Position numbers and translations under genes: made by a program
Shown: in pieces, positions 50,940 to 64,000 of the stretch
Position numbering within the stretch: position 1 is the stretch's first letter
How the letters are laid out: each line of letters opens with the position of its first letter
The notes under the pieces: generated by a model
The model's database searches: none
The model's input: the letters and a program-made list of their open reading frames with translations, nothing else
What the model was told of the DNA's origin: nothing
From: Rachycentron canadum
Lineage: Eukaryota > Chordata > Actinopteri > Carangiformes > Rachycentridae
Reading direction: 5' to 3'
Length of the DNA: 64,000 nucleotides
Assembly: GCA_038496675.1 (NCBI GenBank)
Contig: CM076669.1
Location: forward strand, 7,838,719 to 7,902,718

Positions 50940-51585
50940 GGGGGACAGAGGAAGAAAGAGAGAGCAATGAAGAGTTTATTGTGTGGGATTACTGATTATC
51001 GACCGACTGACAGACAGACCACCTGGAGTGGAGGAATAGAGGAATGAATCAGCACCGATACACACACCCTCAAAACCCTGTGACCGACCCTGAATAGAGG
51101 CACCGTACACAGCACCTTGAACGAGAAATAGACGCCCTCTACCTTCATTCTTACCTCCTTCCCTCGTCTCTTCCCCTTCGTCTGTCTCTCTCGTGAGAAT
51201 GGCAGAGAGGCGGTGATACTTGCTGCCATTTTGGCATCGCAGTGGTGAACGACGGGACCCACCAGGCCTGAGCTTGGCTCGCTGAAAGGACAAAGACAAA
51301 GCAGAACCACCTCAAGAAAGACATCTGCCTGTGTCACATCCACTTGGACCTATCCACACTCACTCCGTCAGTCCTACATTGTTGTCAACCATTCATTGTT
51401 TTCCAAATCCTAGTGCACTATCCTCTACACAGATACACATGTATGCATCTGTTTGTTCTTTGCATCTGTTTGTGTGTGATTGTGTTATGTTAATAATGTA
51501 ACGATCTGCGTGTTGAGTATTCATCCAGACCAACACTTGTGACAATGTCTGATCAGAGGAAATAAAAGACGAAACGATGCAGGAA
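50940..51585 (+). other. chchd3: chchd3 3' UTR (end approximate)
   Basis: About 645 bases run from the stop codon to about 20 bases past the only well-placed AATAAA (51561). The end is inferred from the usual 10-30 base distance between hexamer and cleavage site and was not seen directly. A purine-rich start (GAGGAAGAAAGAGAGAG) follows the stop. An open frame in the opposite direction here is taken as chance. Confidence 0.7.
51561..51566 (+). promoter_or_regulatory. polyadenylation signal AATAAA
   Basis: Canonical hexamer 620 bases after the chchd3 stop. TG-rich sequence follows (TGTTGTTG at about 51587, then GTGTGTTT and a long (GT)n run), as expected of a downstream U/GU-rich element. Confidence 0.75.
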
Positions 51586-51649
51586 CTGTTGTTGAACTTT
51601 TCTCTATAAATATTCATTGCACTCTCTCTTGGCGTGTGTTTATCTCAAG

Positions 51650-51754
<105 letters not shown>

Positions 51755-52414
51755 ATGTTTTATGCTAATTACAGGAAGCGTTGTACATCTTTGATGGATA
51801 CGCAGCCCTCGTGTTGTCACGACGACATTTTTCCAAACAGAGTGAATGAGCCCAAGAGAGGGGGACTGAAGCGTGGGGGAAATATTTGTTCCAGATGTTC
51901 TGGTTCATCATCTGTCTTCCTCTCTCTGTCCATCTCTCTCTTTCTTTATATAGCTCTGTTGTGAGTTTTCAGCGATTTGGTGAAAAGAGTCGGGATCTCT
52001 ACCTCTTCTTTATCCGCTCATTATTCCTCTTTCCTATTACTTATCTACTTCTTTCTGCCTTCCCCTCCTTCTCTTCTTTCGTTCTGGAGTGTGTTTCTTC
52101 TCTGCTCAGTCTCGCAGGCTAATGTTGCCTTGGAGGAGACGGCTTCTCCACGCTGTCTGCACTCTGCCAGACTCTCTGGGCCGGTTATAACAGGATAGAC
52201 AGACACTGTATGTATATGTGTGTTTGGTTTGACAGTGTGTATATGTGGGTGGGGTAGTAATGCAGCACACACTTTTTATAGATGCTGTAACTGTGTGTGT
52301 GTGTGTGGGGACATTTGATGCCCCTACCTCTGAAGCTTAGGGACTCCATCTGGGTTTGATGTGAAAGCAGGTGATTGCAGACAAGATATTATCTTAATTC
52401 TGCATCAGAAGAAG

Positions 52415-52440
52415 AGTGTGTGTGTGTGTGTGTGTGTGTG
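52415..52440. repeat. short (GT)n
   Basis: Twenty-six bases of GT, with other short TG runs at about 52295 and 52588. Confidence 0.95.
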
Positions 52441-54779
52441 ATGGCCAGACAGGAGAGTGAGTGTGTGTGCGTGCAAGCATGTGATTCATTGTGACTAATC
52501 CGCCTGTGTCTGTCAGTCAGCTGTCCCTTTGCTTTTTGACTTTTGGCGTCTCAGAGGGGTTAAGGGTTGGCTTCTATTATACAGCGTGTGTGTGTGTGTG
52601 GAGGGGTTTTCTAAAGGTTGAGGATAATGGGCATTGAGAGTTCATGGCAGGTGTTTCTCCACAGAGCAGACTAAGCCCCATTTTTTACATCACTCTTCCC
52701 ACTTGTTTTTCCCTCAGTGCCTGACACAAGCACAGACTCCTCTGTCTGACCCAGTGCCTCTGAGTGCAGATAAGTGATTTAATGGTGTATTCTGTCTGTA
52801 ATCAGATTATATCCCCTAATGTAATTAAAAACATGATTATAGAATCATGAGATCTAAACATGGGGCTAACCTTGTCCTTTCAAAGACCTCTGCCATGACC
52901 TCAACAACCAAACAAGATGTAACCCTTCTATGAAAATAGTAAAGTTACAGAGGAGGAGCAGTTTAAGAACTGTTTGCTTCTTTAGTTTGATATATTGCCT
53001 GAGATACAGTCTATTAGAGAAGGACATAATGCAGAGCTGGGATAATTCAAAATTAATGTAGGGCTATATTAGCTGTAATTTATATACACACCTTTTGAAG
53101 CCACCGTTAAAATCTCATTTATCAGGTCATTGAAGTAATGAGATTTGGATGTAAAGAAACATTTTTTGGGGGGACTAACTAATGGGATAAGTGTTAGGTA
53201 ATAACAGAGTGAGTTGGACAGACAGAAATAGATTTTTCCATTTCAGTGCCACTTCAGCAAGTGTGGCTGAGATGTCCTTGAGCACCGAGCAGCACCTAAA
53301 TACTGAGGTGAAGCTGCCTGGTGGCATCAGGCAGTGTTCAAATTGTGTCACAGTTCTCAGGGGGTCCCCAAGGCGGCTGGCTGCGGGGCCGGAGTGATGG
53401 AGGTGGTGGAGAGTGAGGAGGGCAAAAATTGAAATGTAGCAAAAAGTATTTCAGGTAAAAGGTAAAAAGGTAAAAATCAAATCAGTTTTGTTCAGGCTTT
53501 TTTGCTCTTCATAAAACAAACAGGTGTTTTTTTTATCAGTTATCAAATCTCATTTATTGTTTCAGTGATTTGCAAGTTACCAGAACAATCTGCAAGCGTT
53601 TGATTTCATTTTCATTCATGATCATATTTTTATTTAGAGTTAGACTTTTTTTCTCTCTTTTTACAACAATCTATAATATGTTCATCCAAATATATTACGG
53701 AGTTGCAGCCCATCTCATAAGAAAATCATCTATGATGAAACCCCTTCCAGGTAACTGAAGGACTGCGGTTAGGATCCAGCGGCTAATCTCATTATCAGGA
53801 CAGTATCAGTGTCAATCGTACTTGCTCCCACAAGCTGGAAAAGGCTTGTAACACAGTTAATGGCTCTTACCCTCTCTGTCCACCACAACAATGTTAGTTT
53901 TGATCAACATTACATTGGTATTTACGAGTTAAACAAATGCACAGACACTAAAAGGTTATAAGCAGAGAGAAGCAGATGCCAAAAGTGCTGTGTTTGTGCA
54001 GCTGCTAATAAAAGTGAATCCCAGTTGCACCTGGAAGGAAACGTATAAGTGAAAGAATTGTGTGACCTATCAGCCCTACCTGGATATTTGGAGCCATCAT
54101 AGAGTCAAACTTTGTGTAACTGTATTGTTCTAGAGAGAGATGTGAACCTTTCTGGCTAATTATAATACAAAGCTTCAAAACCCTGCACATATGCTTTTTT
54201 CCTTGTTTACTGACTCACAGTGGTGGTATATTATGATTTTTAAAAAATATACAATCCAACTTGTCAATTCTACTTGATTCATTTTAAAGCCTATGGAAAT
54301 AAGTAGTAGTCAGTGTTCTCTGAAGCTTATAATTATTTCATGCTATTCATTCTGTTCATTATAAGTACCTCACGTTTGTACCCTTAATGTACTTTGAGAC
54401 ATTTAACTCTGCGTTTCCACCCGTGCTCTATGCCACTTCGACTGTTGTTTATATCAGTCTTTAAGTGCTCTCTGCCATCTGTTTCTGTACGAACACTGGA
54501 ATTTTGTCAGCACCAGTTTCCTGTGTTGGACTATATAAAGCGATTAGGATAAAGCTACAATTTCATTTTGATGCTTTTATGATATTTCTGTCCTATATTG
54601 CCTCTGTTCTCTAAAGAAGCAGACATGAAAAAAAAAAAAAAATGCCAGAATGCACTCAACTCTGTAATACAAAAGACAACGTCCTCCACCACGATGACTA
54701 ATCACATTTGGTTTAATGACCTTCTCTGAAGAAGAAGAAGAAGAAAAAAAAGCTTTTTTTCTTTAAAGTTTTCCCCGCA

Positions 54780-54975
54780 CTTGCTTTCTGGCTCTTATCC
54801 GTCTGTGCTTCTCTTTGTGCCTTTCAGTGTCTCTCTGCACACTCTGTCCCTGTTCTTGTGTTTGCATTTACTGCCTTTTTTGTGTTTTTTTTTTTCTTTT
54901 GTTCTGTCTCACTCTCCCTCTGCTCTTTTCCTTACTTTCTCCCACTTCTTTCTTTCTTTCTCTCACTGTCCCTAA
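54780..54975 (+). repeat. pyrimidine-rich tract
   Basis: About 195 bases of C/T-rich sequence with T runs, downstream of the gene. Confidence 0.85.
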
Positions 54976-55707
54976 CTCATCCAGGATACTAAAGAATAGG
55001 ATGGCAGCCTGAGGGGCGGATCTGCTGGCGGTGATTGGCTCTCCTTGCTTGCCAATGAGGTGTGAATTCGTCTGCCACGCTGCTGTTACTCTTCTCTGAG
55101 GGCCACCCAGCCATCATGCATGTCCATACACACACACACAATATGCTTCACACACATACAAGCACTTGGCAATTTCAGTTAACCACGCAAATTAAAAACA
55201 AAACAGAAGACACTTCTAAAATGTGGTTATGGTTATGTCTAGACAATGACACCCTGTCCTGTCCAGTCTTGAGAGTGATCACACACACACACACACACAA
55301 ACACAAAGAAATGGTCTTGGTTCTTAGCAATGCCAGTGGGGCCTGCAGATGAGAGAAGACCGTCATACACTGTTCTAGTAATGGGCAGGCAGATGGCAGG
55401 CTGCTCTGTAGCCTCTGCTTAGGCTGATGGCTCTATTCATCAGGCTGCTATGCCCTTCCTGCAGCCCCGCACCAGGCTACAATTTATAGAGTTCTCTCTC
55501 CTCACTCTTCCTTCTGCTATTCTCTCCCACTCTTATTTATTTGTTCTTTTTTGTTCTAGTCTGCACCTCTTCTCCTATTCTCTCTGTGAGCCTGTGCTGG
55601 TGTGTGTCTGCTTGGCGCGATCAACAGCCGTTTCATTCCAGCGAGAACTTCTGCTGCTGGGGGAGTGAGTTATTGGCTCAGTGTTAGAGAGTGCTGCTAC
55701 CATCCTC

Positions 55708-55730
55708 TTTTTTTTTTTTTTTTTTTTTTT
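55708..55730. repeat. poly-T, 23 bases
   Basis: Uninterrupted T run, followed after AACCCTCC by another run of T. Confidence 0.96.
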
Positions 55731-55989
55731 AACCCTCCTTTTTTTTTTTATCCTGGCAGACTGGAGTTTGGGTCATGCAAAGACTTTTTGGTGGCAGAGC
55801 TGCTCAGTGGCAGAGAAAGTCTCATTGAACTGACTCAAACTTTAATGGTTTTGGAGCCAGAGCCACAGTTTACTGCAGTGCAATCTAACTTATATAGAAT
55901 AAAAAACAAGAACTTCAGCATTTGCAGAAGTATGCGTAATTGCTTTCTTACTGAGAGTTAGTCGAGAACCACTTTCATCTGTTCACCAA

Positions 55990-56080
55990 ACACCAGCAGC
56001 TGCTTAGCTTAGCTATCTTAGCATAAAGTCTGGAAACAGGTGTCTTTCTCTGAAAGTAAGAAAATCTGCCCAGCAGCACT
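55990..56080 (+). mobile_element. short diverged copy of the same fish MITE-like repeat
   Basis: Shares CAGCAGCTGCTTAGCTTAGC and GCATAAAGTCTGGAAACAGG with the copies at 45169 and 31820, in the same orientation. Truncated at both ends. Confidence 0.5.
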
Positions 56081-57517
56081 GCTGATCTATGTCTTGGCCA
56101 GGAAGAGTAACCTTTTAAAGATCCCGTATTGTAGAAAGTCTTGTTTGGTTATTGAGCAGGTCTGTGTGCTATTTACATAATGTGAATGAAAACGAGCCAT
56201 AATCTGTGTGCCACAACCTCGAGCACTGACTGACCATTTCCATTTGGTGAGTTTTACTAAGCTACAGTCCATTGCCTGTGGTGTAACTGGCCGTGTGTCA
56301 CTCAGAAAACAGTCAACCAGAAGAGAAGCTGACACAACCTGCACTGTCTTTGTCAGACCACCAGACAGAAAAGTGTGTAAAAGTATTTTGAGATTTTATA
56401 ATATAATATACCCTCTTATAGATATCGATAGACATCACAACTTCACATAAAACACGGAAAGTGTCCAATAATGGACTTCAACGTGATGGCAAGAAAAAGG
56501 CCAGCACCTCGCCACTTATATACCACGACTTGTTCATTTTACTTTTTGGTTTTTGTATGGAGTAAAGAAACCATTAGGGGTGTTGCTTGACAGGTTTTGT
56601 TACTTTTGGACAGAGCCTGGGTAGATGTTTCCCCCTATTTTCAGTCTTACTGCTAAGCAGACCTAACTGGCTGGTGTAGCTTTATATATCCACTGGGCAG
56701 GAGAGCAGATCAGCATCTTGTCAGGCAATTTAAAAGAGATCACCTCTTCTGTTTCAGTATATATGTAGCCTATGGATGGGGGTTCAGCAATGAGTCAAGT
56801 AACAATGATATCCATGAGCTAATGCTGAGTAGGTCCTGTTAAATTTGGGATGAAAAAGAAAAAAAGAAAGGAATTTATAGGCTATCTGGCCCTTTTATAC
56901 TCTGTTGTTCACAGTATCTGTTCAACTCGCATCTTAACACATAAATACAAATATATAAAGGAAAAGATTTGAATGATTGCTTAGGTTTAAATGCATCTCT
57001 TGTCTATTCAGAGCTCAGTTTGACCCTGCAACAGCATTTTTTTAAATGGTAGCAGTTCTGCTATGAGGACAAGTAGTACAGCATGTCAGTTAGATGAGCT
57101 TTAATTATATATAAATGACATGCTTCCTTTTGTGGTGTGAATAAAGCTACAGAGATAAATAACTATCTGTTGAATAAGTGATGGACTGGAGGCAAAAGAC
57201 AGAAGGAAGATAAAAACAATGCGAAGAAACCAACGTAACAAATACATGGTTCTTTTCTATCATGAAAGCTGTGTAAAAGATTTGACATCATTCATGGTGA
57301 GGGTGGGATGGACAGTTGTGTGTGCATCTCTGTGTGTGTGTTTCAGCTTTGTGTATGAAGTAGAGACAGAGGCAGTGAGTAAGAGCTTGGCTTTGACTCT
57401 CGGTTTCCCTCCAGAGATAAAGTGAGCAGTAATGAGGCCCTGAGCTGCTGTGCTGAAGACACAGTAGGACTGCCAGGGGAGGAGGATGACCTTGAAGACC
57501 ACAGACACTTGTGGACA

Positions 57518-57520
<3 letters not shown>

Positions 57521-57591
<71 letters not shown>
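57521..57591. repeat. (AC)35 microsatellite
   Basis: About 70 bases of AC, opposite in strand sense to most other dinucleotide runs here. Confidence 0.97.
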
Positions 57592-57592
<1 letters not shown>

Positions 57593-59939
57593 GCACACAC
57601 CCACAAACTTAAAGCAATTAAACAATTTTTGTCATATAAAAGCGCAGTTGAGAGAGATGACAGTTCCTTACTTTGTGTATGTCATTACCATACATGAGGC
57701 TAAGTGTAAAATTCTTTCTTTAAAAAAAAAAAACTACAAAGGTACAACCCATTTTGCCAGAGCTGCAATAAATGTTATTATGTTTGTGAATCTGACAGCT
57801 GTAATTTAACTTAATGCTAATATTGTGGTCCATGGCTCGTGGCAGTGTTGCATTACAAATACAGTCAATAATTAATGTTAACATTACGTGGGCAGTCAAA
57901 GGTAATTTCACAGCATAAGAAGAGATAACTTCACACAGAGGACTATAACTGCTCTATTTTAGTGCCAGGAAAGCAACAGATTGCAGATTTAAAGTATGTC
58001 TGCTTTCTTCGGAGTGACAATGCTTAATATATCCCACCAAATCCTTCAATTGTTCCTTTACGGGCTGCATGACTGAAAAACAGCTTGTTGGGAGACTGAA
58101 GTCAGAAAAGCAGTAAGAGAGAAGTCTGGTAATGAGGAAAAACTCCATTGCTGACAAAGAAAACTTTTGGTTTGTGTCTATTTGACACATATTTTTTACT
58201 GCAAGGAAATTTTGCATTTGTTTTCCTCAATACATTTTCAAGTTGGATTCATGTTTTGATACCCTGAAGTAACTGGAGTCAGTTTTCTGAGTTCCTGGAA
58301 GAACCATACAGTTAGTTAATCATATTTTATTGTTCGTATATCATATCGCATCATGTTTCTACTTGTGTGGCTGCATGTTGCTGCATCGCACATGGTATTA
58401 GTGGTGCAATGCTAGCTTCTTACAAAATCTTATTTGATTGGGATTTGTAGAGGCATGGGGTTTTGGTAATGTTTATTGATATAGTATTTAAAAATCATGG
58501 TATTGAATAATTGGAATCCTTGGATTTCTTGGGTATTTGGGTATTTAAGTCATGAAATTATTCATAAATAGTTATACCCATTATTTTATCTATGAACAGC
58601 TGCTTATTAGAATTTCTGTATTCCTCACTTCAAGTACAGTGGTAATCTTTAGCAGTTCTGCTCACTAACTTGCAGCATTATACAAAGAGGGAGCCACGTT
58701 GGTAAAAACATCTGAGCATTATATCTCCCAGTTGACCATGTGAAATGTATGCTTCATGGTGTATGTCGCCATATTGTCCAATCGTATATACTAGTGACCA
58801 AATAATTATGTCGTTCCTCCTGGTACAATGCTGGTACTTCTCTGCAAAGAAACCTTAAATAGACTCCACCTGCACAGTAAGATGTAACCTTGAATTCTGT
58901 ATCAGCTGACTGAAGAGGTGAAAGAACTAACCATGATGTCTAGAGGCAATAAGTTGCTGACATATGAAGGTTGGATACTCCCTACATGTTAGAAAAGCAT
59001 CTGACTATGCCACAAGCCAGTGGCTACTAAACCTGTTACATGGCCCCGCATAAGCTTATTCATCCGTGACCTGCGAGAGAAGCCAGTTTAGACTAATCCC
59101 CACAACTGTAAAAAATGTTTTCTCACCCTTCAGAAGAGGATTTAAATTACTTTACACTTACAACTTGTGCTGTGGCTTGCCTGCTGTGGTGTGCAGCTGG
59201 TGCTTGAAGGGTTTCTGTTGTTAATTTTGTCCACAAACCCAGTGCATGGTGCCCATTTATATACAGTGTGCTCACACTGTCCCCTCTGATAAGAACTACA
59301 CATGCACACACTGAAATGTACTTTGTCGTAACCTTTGTATTGTCATGTGAGATGCTTCAATACATAAAAATATGCTGTTGTGGTTAAACACACACACATA
59401 CACACACACCTGTTCAGACAGATACAGTACAGAGGGTGAATAGAGAGACTTACATAGATATTTATTATTTACAATATGGCTGTAGCTCATGCACATGCAC
59501 GCTCTCATATTGTAAGCAGAGGGCTGGAGGGCAAACAAGAAATATTGCACATTAAAACACACACAAACACACAGACACACACACACACACAAGCATGCAT
59601 TGTCTTTTAACCTCATTGTCCCCAATGGTTGTTTAAGATGCTTGGAGGCATTCATGACACAGACACACTCAAATATAATTATCTATATTCCATGTCTGTC
59701 TGGGTCATGCTGTGATACTGACATCATACAGTTACAGTTATCACACACACATACAAACATCTGTAACACCCACACCTGGACAGCAGCTTACATGGGTGCT
59801 GTATTGATTGTCATATGCGTTTTTGTGTTTGTGTGTGTGCATGCACGCAGGTGTGTCGATTAGCAGTGATGGCATAAATTTTCAAACTTGCTTCTCGCCT
59901 CCCGCATGGCTCTGTTCTTTATCCACTCGAGTTTCCACT

Positions 59940-60097
59940 TTGCCTGACCTGCATGACTTTGGACTGTGAGAGAAACCAAAAACTCTCAAAATGTAGCCTA
60001 CAAATTTCACACAGAGCAGTCTGAGGCCAAGATTTGATCTGCGAGCCTTCATGCTGTGAGCTAACAGTGTCAACCACTGAGCCCTGTGGCATCCACA
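59940..60097 (-). mobile_element. tRNA-derived SINE, diverged, minus strand
   Basis: Read on the minus strand, the sequence starts GATGCCACAGGGCTCAGTGG, then TTGACACTGTTAGCTCACAGC, a degraded B-box region (CAGATCAAATCTTGG), and a tail with TTTCTCTCACAGTCCAAAGTC. The order matches a common teleost tRNA-derived repeat with the landmarks GCGCAGTGGTTAGCACTG...GGTTCGAATCC...CCACAGTCCAAA. Pol III boxes are degraded, so it is probably inactive. Confidence 0.7.
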
Positions 60098-60774
60098 GAC
60101 TAACATCTGTTAATATGATGGTAAATATGGACACAGCTCACTGTACAAAGCAATTTGGCAGGTGTTTCAAGGTATGACATTCTCCCCACTGCATTATCCA
60201 AATATGGGTCACCCAACTCCAAAAAGTAAACCCCAGTATTCACATGGAACAGACTTAATAAAATAAACTGATGGAGAGTACAACTTTTTAATTGGATCCT
60301 CCGTGTCTATTTATATGCTATATAATTTGACATATTTGGCTAATTTACTTTAGATTTAGGAAAGCAAAATGATGGCTTTCCCCCCTTTTTAAATCTATTT
60401 CTCATATTTCATGTGCTGTAGTTACCTCATAGAAAAAAGTTATGAAAGCCATACTTTCATAATGGCCGTTGATAACATATACAGACTCATTATGTATTCT
60501 GTTATATCTGTTAATGGAAAAGTGTTCCTGAATATGTTTGGGCAGATATTTATGTGTATTCTGGCAGAATATATGTTGTTTTGCCTGAGCTGAAGCTGTT
60601 GGCAAGGAGACCAATCATATCCATTTATCTAGTCAGCTATCAGTTTACAAAACAAACAAACAAACAAAACCCATCACCCTCTCTTCCACGAGCCCACACA
60701 CACCCTCTCTTCAACAGCTTTCCCATCAGGCCTTGCAGACCTGCTCTTCATTGGAGTGAGGCATCCTAAGTGTT

Positions 60775-60900
60775 GACTAATCAAAGGCCCTTTCACAGGG
60801 TAAAGACTGATGCCTTAATTAGGACCGCTAATGTTAATCTCACTTAAATATTTATAAGGAGGAATTCTTTTGTTTAGCCTTGACCTTTCTCTCGAGCTCA
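60775..60900. other. candidate conserved noncoding element downstream of chchd3
   Basis: Contains AATCAAAGGCCCTTTCA (a TCF/LEF-type core), CCTTAATTAGGA (homeodomain-type) and TGTTAATCTC within about 80 bases of complex sequence. An enhancer role for a neighbouring gene is only inference. Confidence 0.3.
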
Positions 60901-61213
60901 TTAACATGGTTATTATTGTTGCTGGTGTTGTGCTATAGCTCTTAAACATGGCTGTGACACTCACCCCGGGGCCACTATTGATTTTGATGGAGCAGACATG
61001 GTCCTATGTTAACGCTTTGTGTGGATGACATTGGCTTATCAGTGTTTTAACCCCCAGTGTGCATGTGTGTGTGTGTGTGTTTGGGCAGCCTGAGGTGGTA
61101 TCTTATCAATGAAGTGAGCTCATTGTGTTTAAGTGGCAGTGAAGGTAATTGAAACAGTTTCATAAATACTAAAGGATGTTTCTTGGCTTTTGTCATCTCA
61201 GCACTTTCTCTCG

Positions 61214-61219
<6 letters not shown>

Positions 61220-61244
<25 letters not shown>

Positions 61245-61262
61245 AAAAGCACACACACACAC
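61220..61262. repeat. (CA)n microsatellite, one AAAG interruption
   Basis: Two AC blocks separated by AAAGC. Confidence 0.95.
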
Positions 61263-64000
61263 TAAAAGAGCCGGCCATCATTTTAAATTGTTTCTTACCC
61301 GCAGTCACACAGAGCCAGAGGCAAAAGGTTTCATTACTATGGGATATACAGTGGATAGCACAGCACTTGCAGCACTTGTGGGTTAATTGTAGAGGACACA
61401 GAGGATAACAGCTTCCCCGTCCATCCAGAGGTGCACCCATATTATCTGTAGCATCAGTTGCAGCATAGATGCAACTCCTTACCTCGGGTGTTCAGCATCA
61501 CGAAATGAATTGGTCTCTTTATGATACCAGATTCTTATACTAATGGCATGTGCTTTGGGGTAATAAACATCTCCTGCTCTGAGGGAAAATTATTGTGGTG
61601 TGTCGTTTTAATGAAAACCATTAATCATTCATTGTTATTCTCTCAATTTAATATGTTCAGAGAATGAGTTTCTGCATGGACTTTTTCCCCCCTTTTTGTT
61701 CCACTTAAATTGCCACCCAGCCTCCTCAATCCCAATTTACATCAGCACCAGTACACTGCCCAAGGTACTCCACTGTTTTCATCAGATCTAATTATTTCAT
61801 TTGCAGGGGAATATCCTCTTGTTCACTATAGATATTAGTCTAAAGTTATATGTTTACAGTAACCCGCTGCAAAATTTAGCAAATCATTTCCATACGTTTG
61901 GCCTAATAACTAAAGTTTTTTTTTTTAAATAGATCAGGATTTCTACACAATTCATCCAAATTCCCTCCATGGCCTCAAGTTTGATTATATGGTATAGTAA
62001 TAATGACATGAATAGATTATCTCATATGCAGGTGGACCACTAACTGAGGCCGATGGTCCTGGGAATGGTTCTGAAAAAAATGTATTGAAGCACCATGTTC
62101 CCTCCTCTGTCTGAGCAACTCCATTGCTATTCTCATTACCTTTGATCCTCTTATGTTTCATCGGTGAGCTATTTGTAAGAATTGTATTAAATATGATACA
62201 ACATATGTGTAAATCCACACGCAAACGCATTTCATTGACTGTCCCCTGAAGCTTCCTTTGACCTTTTTCACATTTTTTCTACAATTCTTTGCTCATGGGT
62301 TGTATTTGAACTACATGTTGCCAGAGTTAATACAGAAAGCCTAAAGCAAGTTACCATGACAACATATTGTATGAATGTACTACATATCTTCCTTTTATGG
62401 CTTGTAATGTAATATTGATGACGATGAGCGCCATATTTTGTGAATGTACAGTATATGTTTTTATGAATTTAATTAGGCCAAATCCATTGAGTTTTAAATA
62501 TGGTTATACAGGCAATTGATACAACTTTTCAAAGCCACCAAATTTGCACATTTTAGTGTCTGCAGGAATGTGTGTTAGACAGCTTGTGACAAAAAGATGA
62601 AAATAAGCTTATGTGAATGTGCGTGACTATAAAAAAAACAAGGAGTGTGGGGTTTTAAATTAGGATTTAAACATAAGGAGTGTATTTAATGCATGCGATG
62701 GTGTGAAAAAGCAGATGGAACGATACATTTCATCCTATCGGGCGCAAGATTTGTGTATGTGTTTGTTGCGCATGGGAGACAATCATAGGTGTTAAAATGT
62801 AAGTGTTGCTGTGTATGTGTATGTGCACTAGTGTGTGTGAAAGCTCGAGTTATTGAATAACTGTGCTACCGGATTGAAAACAGCCACTCTGTCTCCCAGT
62901 TCTGTAATCACTAAATGCTGTTTGGGAAGTGACCGTAAGCACTTGAAACCACCTCCGTGTTTCACAATCAGAGTGATGAATAAAAGATTTCAGTTTTAAG
63001 TGCCTACATTTGGAATTTAAAATAAGTGGGTGGATGTGGGAACAAGGAACAAAGGCAAAAAGGACCAAATAGAGTTTGTGGCGACTCCTGCTGCCCCTCC
63101 TTGTAATTCATCCCACTTGTGGAGGTGGAATTTGAAAAGCTGTGTTGCTTACTGTCTCTGTATTTGAGAGTGAGACAGGGGAGCAGGTGCAAACATATTT
63201 TCAATCTCAAGTCGTCTACCCCTCAAATCCCAAACCCTTCCAATCCTGCAGGATTTCCAGCCAGTTGATCTCACAGATTGTAGATTTTTGTCATCTAAAG
63301 ATATGCACATTCATTTTAGTTCAGCTTTAAAACCACACTTTGAAGATGTGAACTGGAAATATTAAACAACATCATGAGCAAAAAAGAACCAACTTCTACT
63401 TGAGGCAGTGAGCGCTACAAGTGGATAAAAACGTTATGGATTTTGCTCTGTTTTTCTGATTTACATTTATGTCCTTTCCCATAGCAACAGATCCAAAACC
63501 AGATGCAGGAATGTCAAGTTTCATAACAGCATTAGTGTCATTGTTTACAGAGTAGGTTATTTCAGGGGCGGCTGTGTTTAATGTCACTGAGGATTTAATG
63601 AAATTTATTTTATTGACTATACAACGAGTTTTTAAAGAGAACATTAAAGAGAAAGATTGCCAGAAAACAAATAAAAGGGTCAGCAAGAGAACAAGAGAAA
63701 CAAACAAAAGTAAAACTTTGCTTTGTGCTTTGTGTGGTTTCTGGGCATACTGTGTATTAGATGCATATTTAAATTCAATAATAAAACCCTATAGTATTTT
63801 CACATAACGTTGTCTAACAGTGATGATACTGACTGACTGTGCCTACACTCGTTCTCTTTCATTCTTGCAGCTTTCAGGTTGGATCCCACCTGTTGCCTCT
63901 GTCTATATTAGTTGCCATTGACACCAAAATGTTACATGTGACAAAATACTGGGCAATAAAATAAATAAATAAAAGTGAGGATAAAGCCTTGCTTTGAAAT

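Larger units (their letters stand above)
7768..51585 (+). other. chchd3: chchd3 gene (MICOS subunit Mic19), 3' portion, exon-intron span
   Basis: The gene is assembled from five exons whose phases agree at every junction: split codon, phase 0, phase 0, split AA|G, phase 0. Together they encode about 165 residues: a charged coiled coil, then a CHCH domain, then a short tail ending GG-stop. In the known family, Mic19 is a peripheral inner-membrane protein of the intermembrane space that binds Mic60 and helps hold cristae junctions and MICOS-SAM contacts. The start Met, the N-myristoylated MG motif and roughly the first 65 residues (by the usual length of about 227) are not in view. Teleosts carry chchd3 and chchd6 paralogues. 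The tail KQ-NKLRTGG and the block KKQDAFYREQ fit Mic19 better than Mic25/CHCHD6, but which teleost copy (a or b) this is cannot be told here. Confidence 0.9.

Noticed and set aside
50459..50995. 178-residue + strand frame overlapping the last intron and the terminal exon
   Set aside because: It is mostly pyrimidine-tract translation and crosses the acceptor in a different frame; the true exon reads NKLRTGG-stop.
55757..55961. Acceptor-like CCTGGCAG followed by an open frame (LEFGSCKDFLVAEL...)
   Set aside because: No donor, no recognisable family and its end overlaps the MITE-like repeat region.
59296..59655. 119-residue minus-strand frame
   Set aside because: Composed largely of CA-repeat translation and without similarity to a family.
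63850..63900. Strong acceptor-like sequence TCATTCTTGCAG near the window end as an exon of a downstream gene
   Set aside because: The following sequence shows no coding character or donor within view; chance pyrimidine-AG strings are common here.

Overview
The window is a stretch of vertebrate, almost certainly teleost fish, nuclear DNA. The evidence is very long introns with GT-AG splice sites, dense (TG/CA)n microsatellites, poly-T runs, and decayed copies of interspersed repeats of types common in fish genomes. Almost all of the sequence is intron or intergenic DNA. I see no prokaryotic, phage or viral gene and no convincing tRNA or rRNA gene. Most open reading frames are chance reading through simple repeats or pyrimidine tracts.

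One protein-coding gene is supported: the 3' part of chchd3 (MICOS subunit Mic19), on the + strand. Five coding exons are placed to the base: 7768-7948, 26597-26680, 35355-35425, 47140-47275 and 50916-50939. Their phases join cleanly and encode about 165 C-terminal residues: the coiled-coil (DUF737) region followed by a twin CX9C CHCH domain ending in GG-stop. The 3' UTR ends near an AATAAA at 51561. The first coding exons, including the N-myristoylation start, were not found and probably lie upstream of the window.

Layout: 1-7767 is upstream intron. 7949-26596 is an 18.6-kb intron holding a candidate 15-nt in-frame microexon at 25209-25223 that has the sequence signature of neural microexons, and a 66-bp spacerless perfect palindrome at 21456-21521. 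26681-35354 is an intron with a diverged tandem repeat and a MITE-like copy. 35426-47139 is an intron with a 147-bp run of MGI stLFR/Tn5 library adapter left in the assembly next to a 244-N gap, a 19-bp perfect hairpin, and a MITE with visible terminal inverted repeats. 47276-50915 is an intron with a broken Tc1-like element. 51586-64000 is downstream intergenic DNA with a tRNA-derived SINE and several conserved-looking stretches.

The items most worth following up are the candidate microexon, the long (TG)n tract that replaces the polypyrimidine tract of the next exon (an in-frame, skippable exon), the adapter contamination, and the large perfect palindrome.
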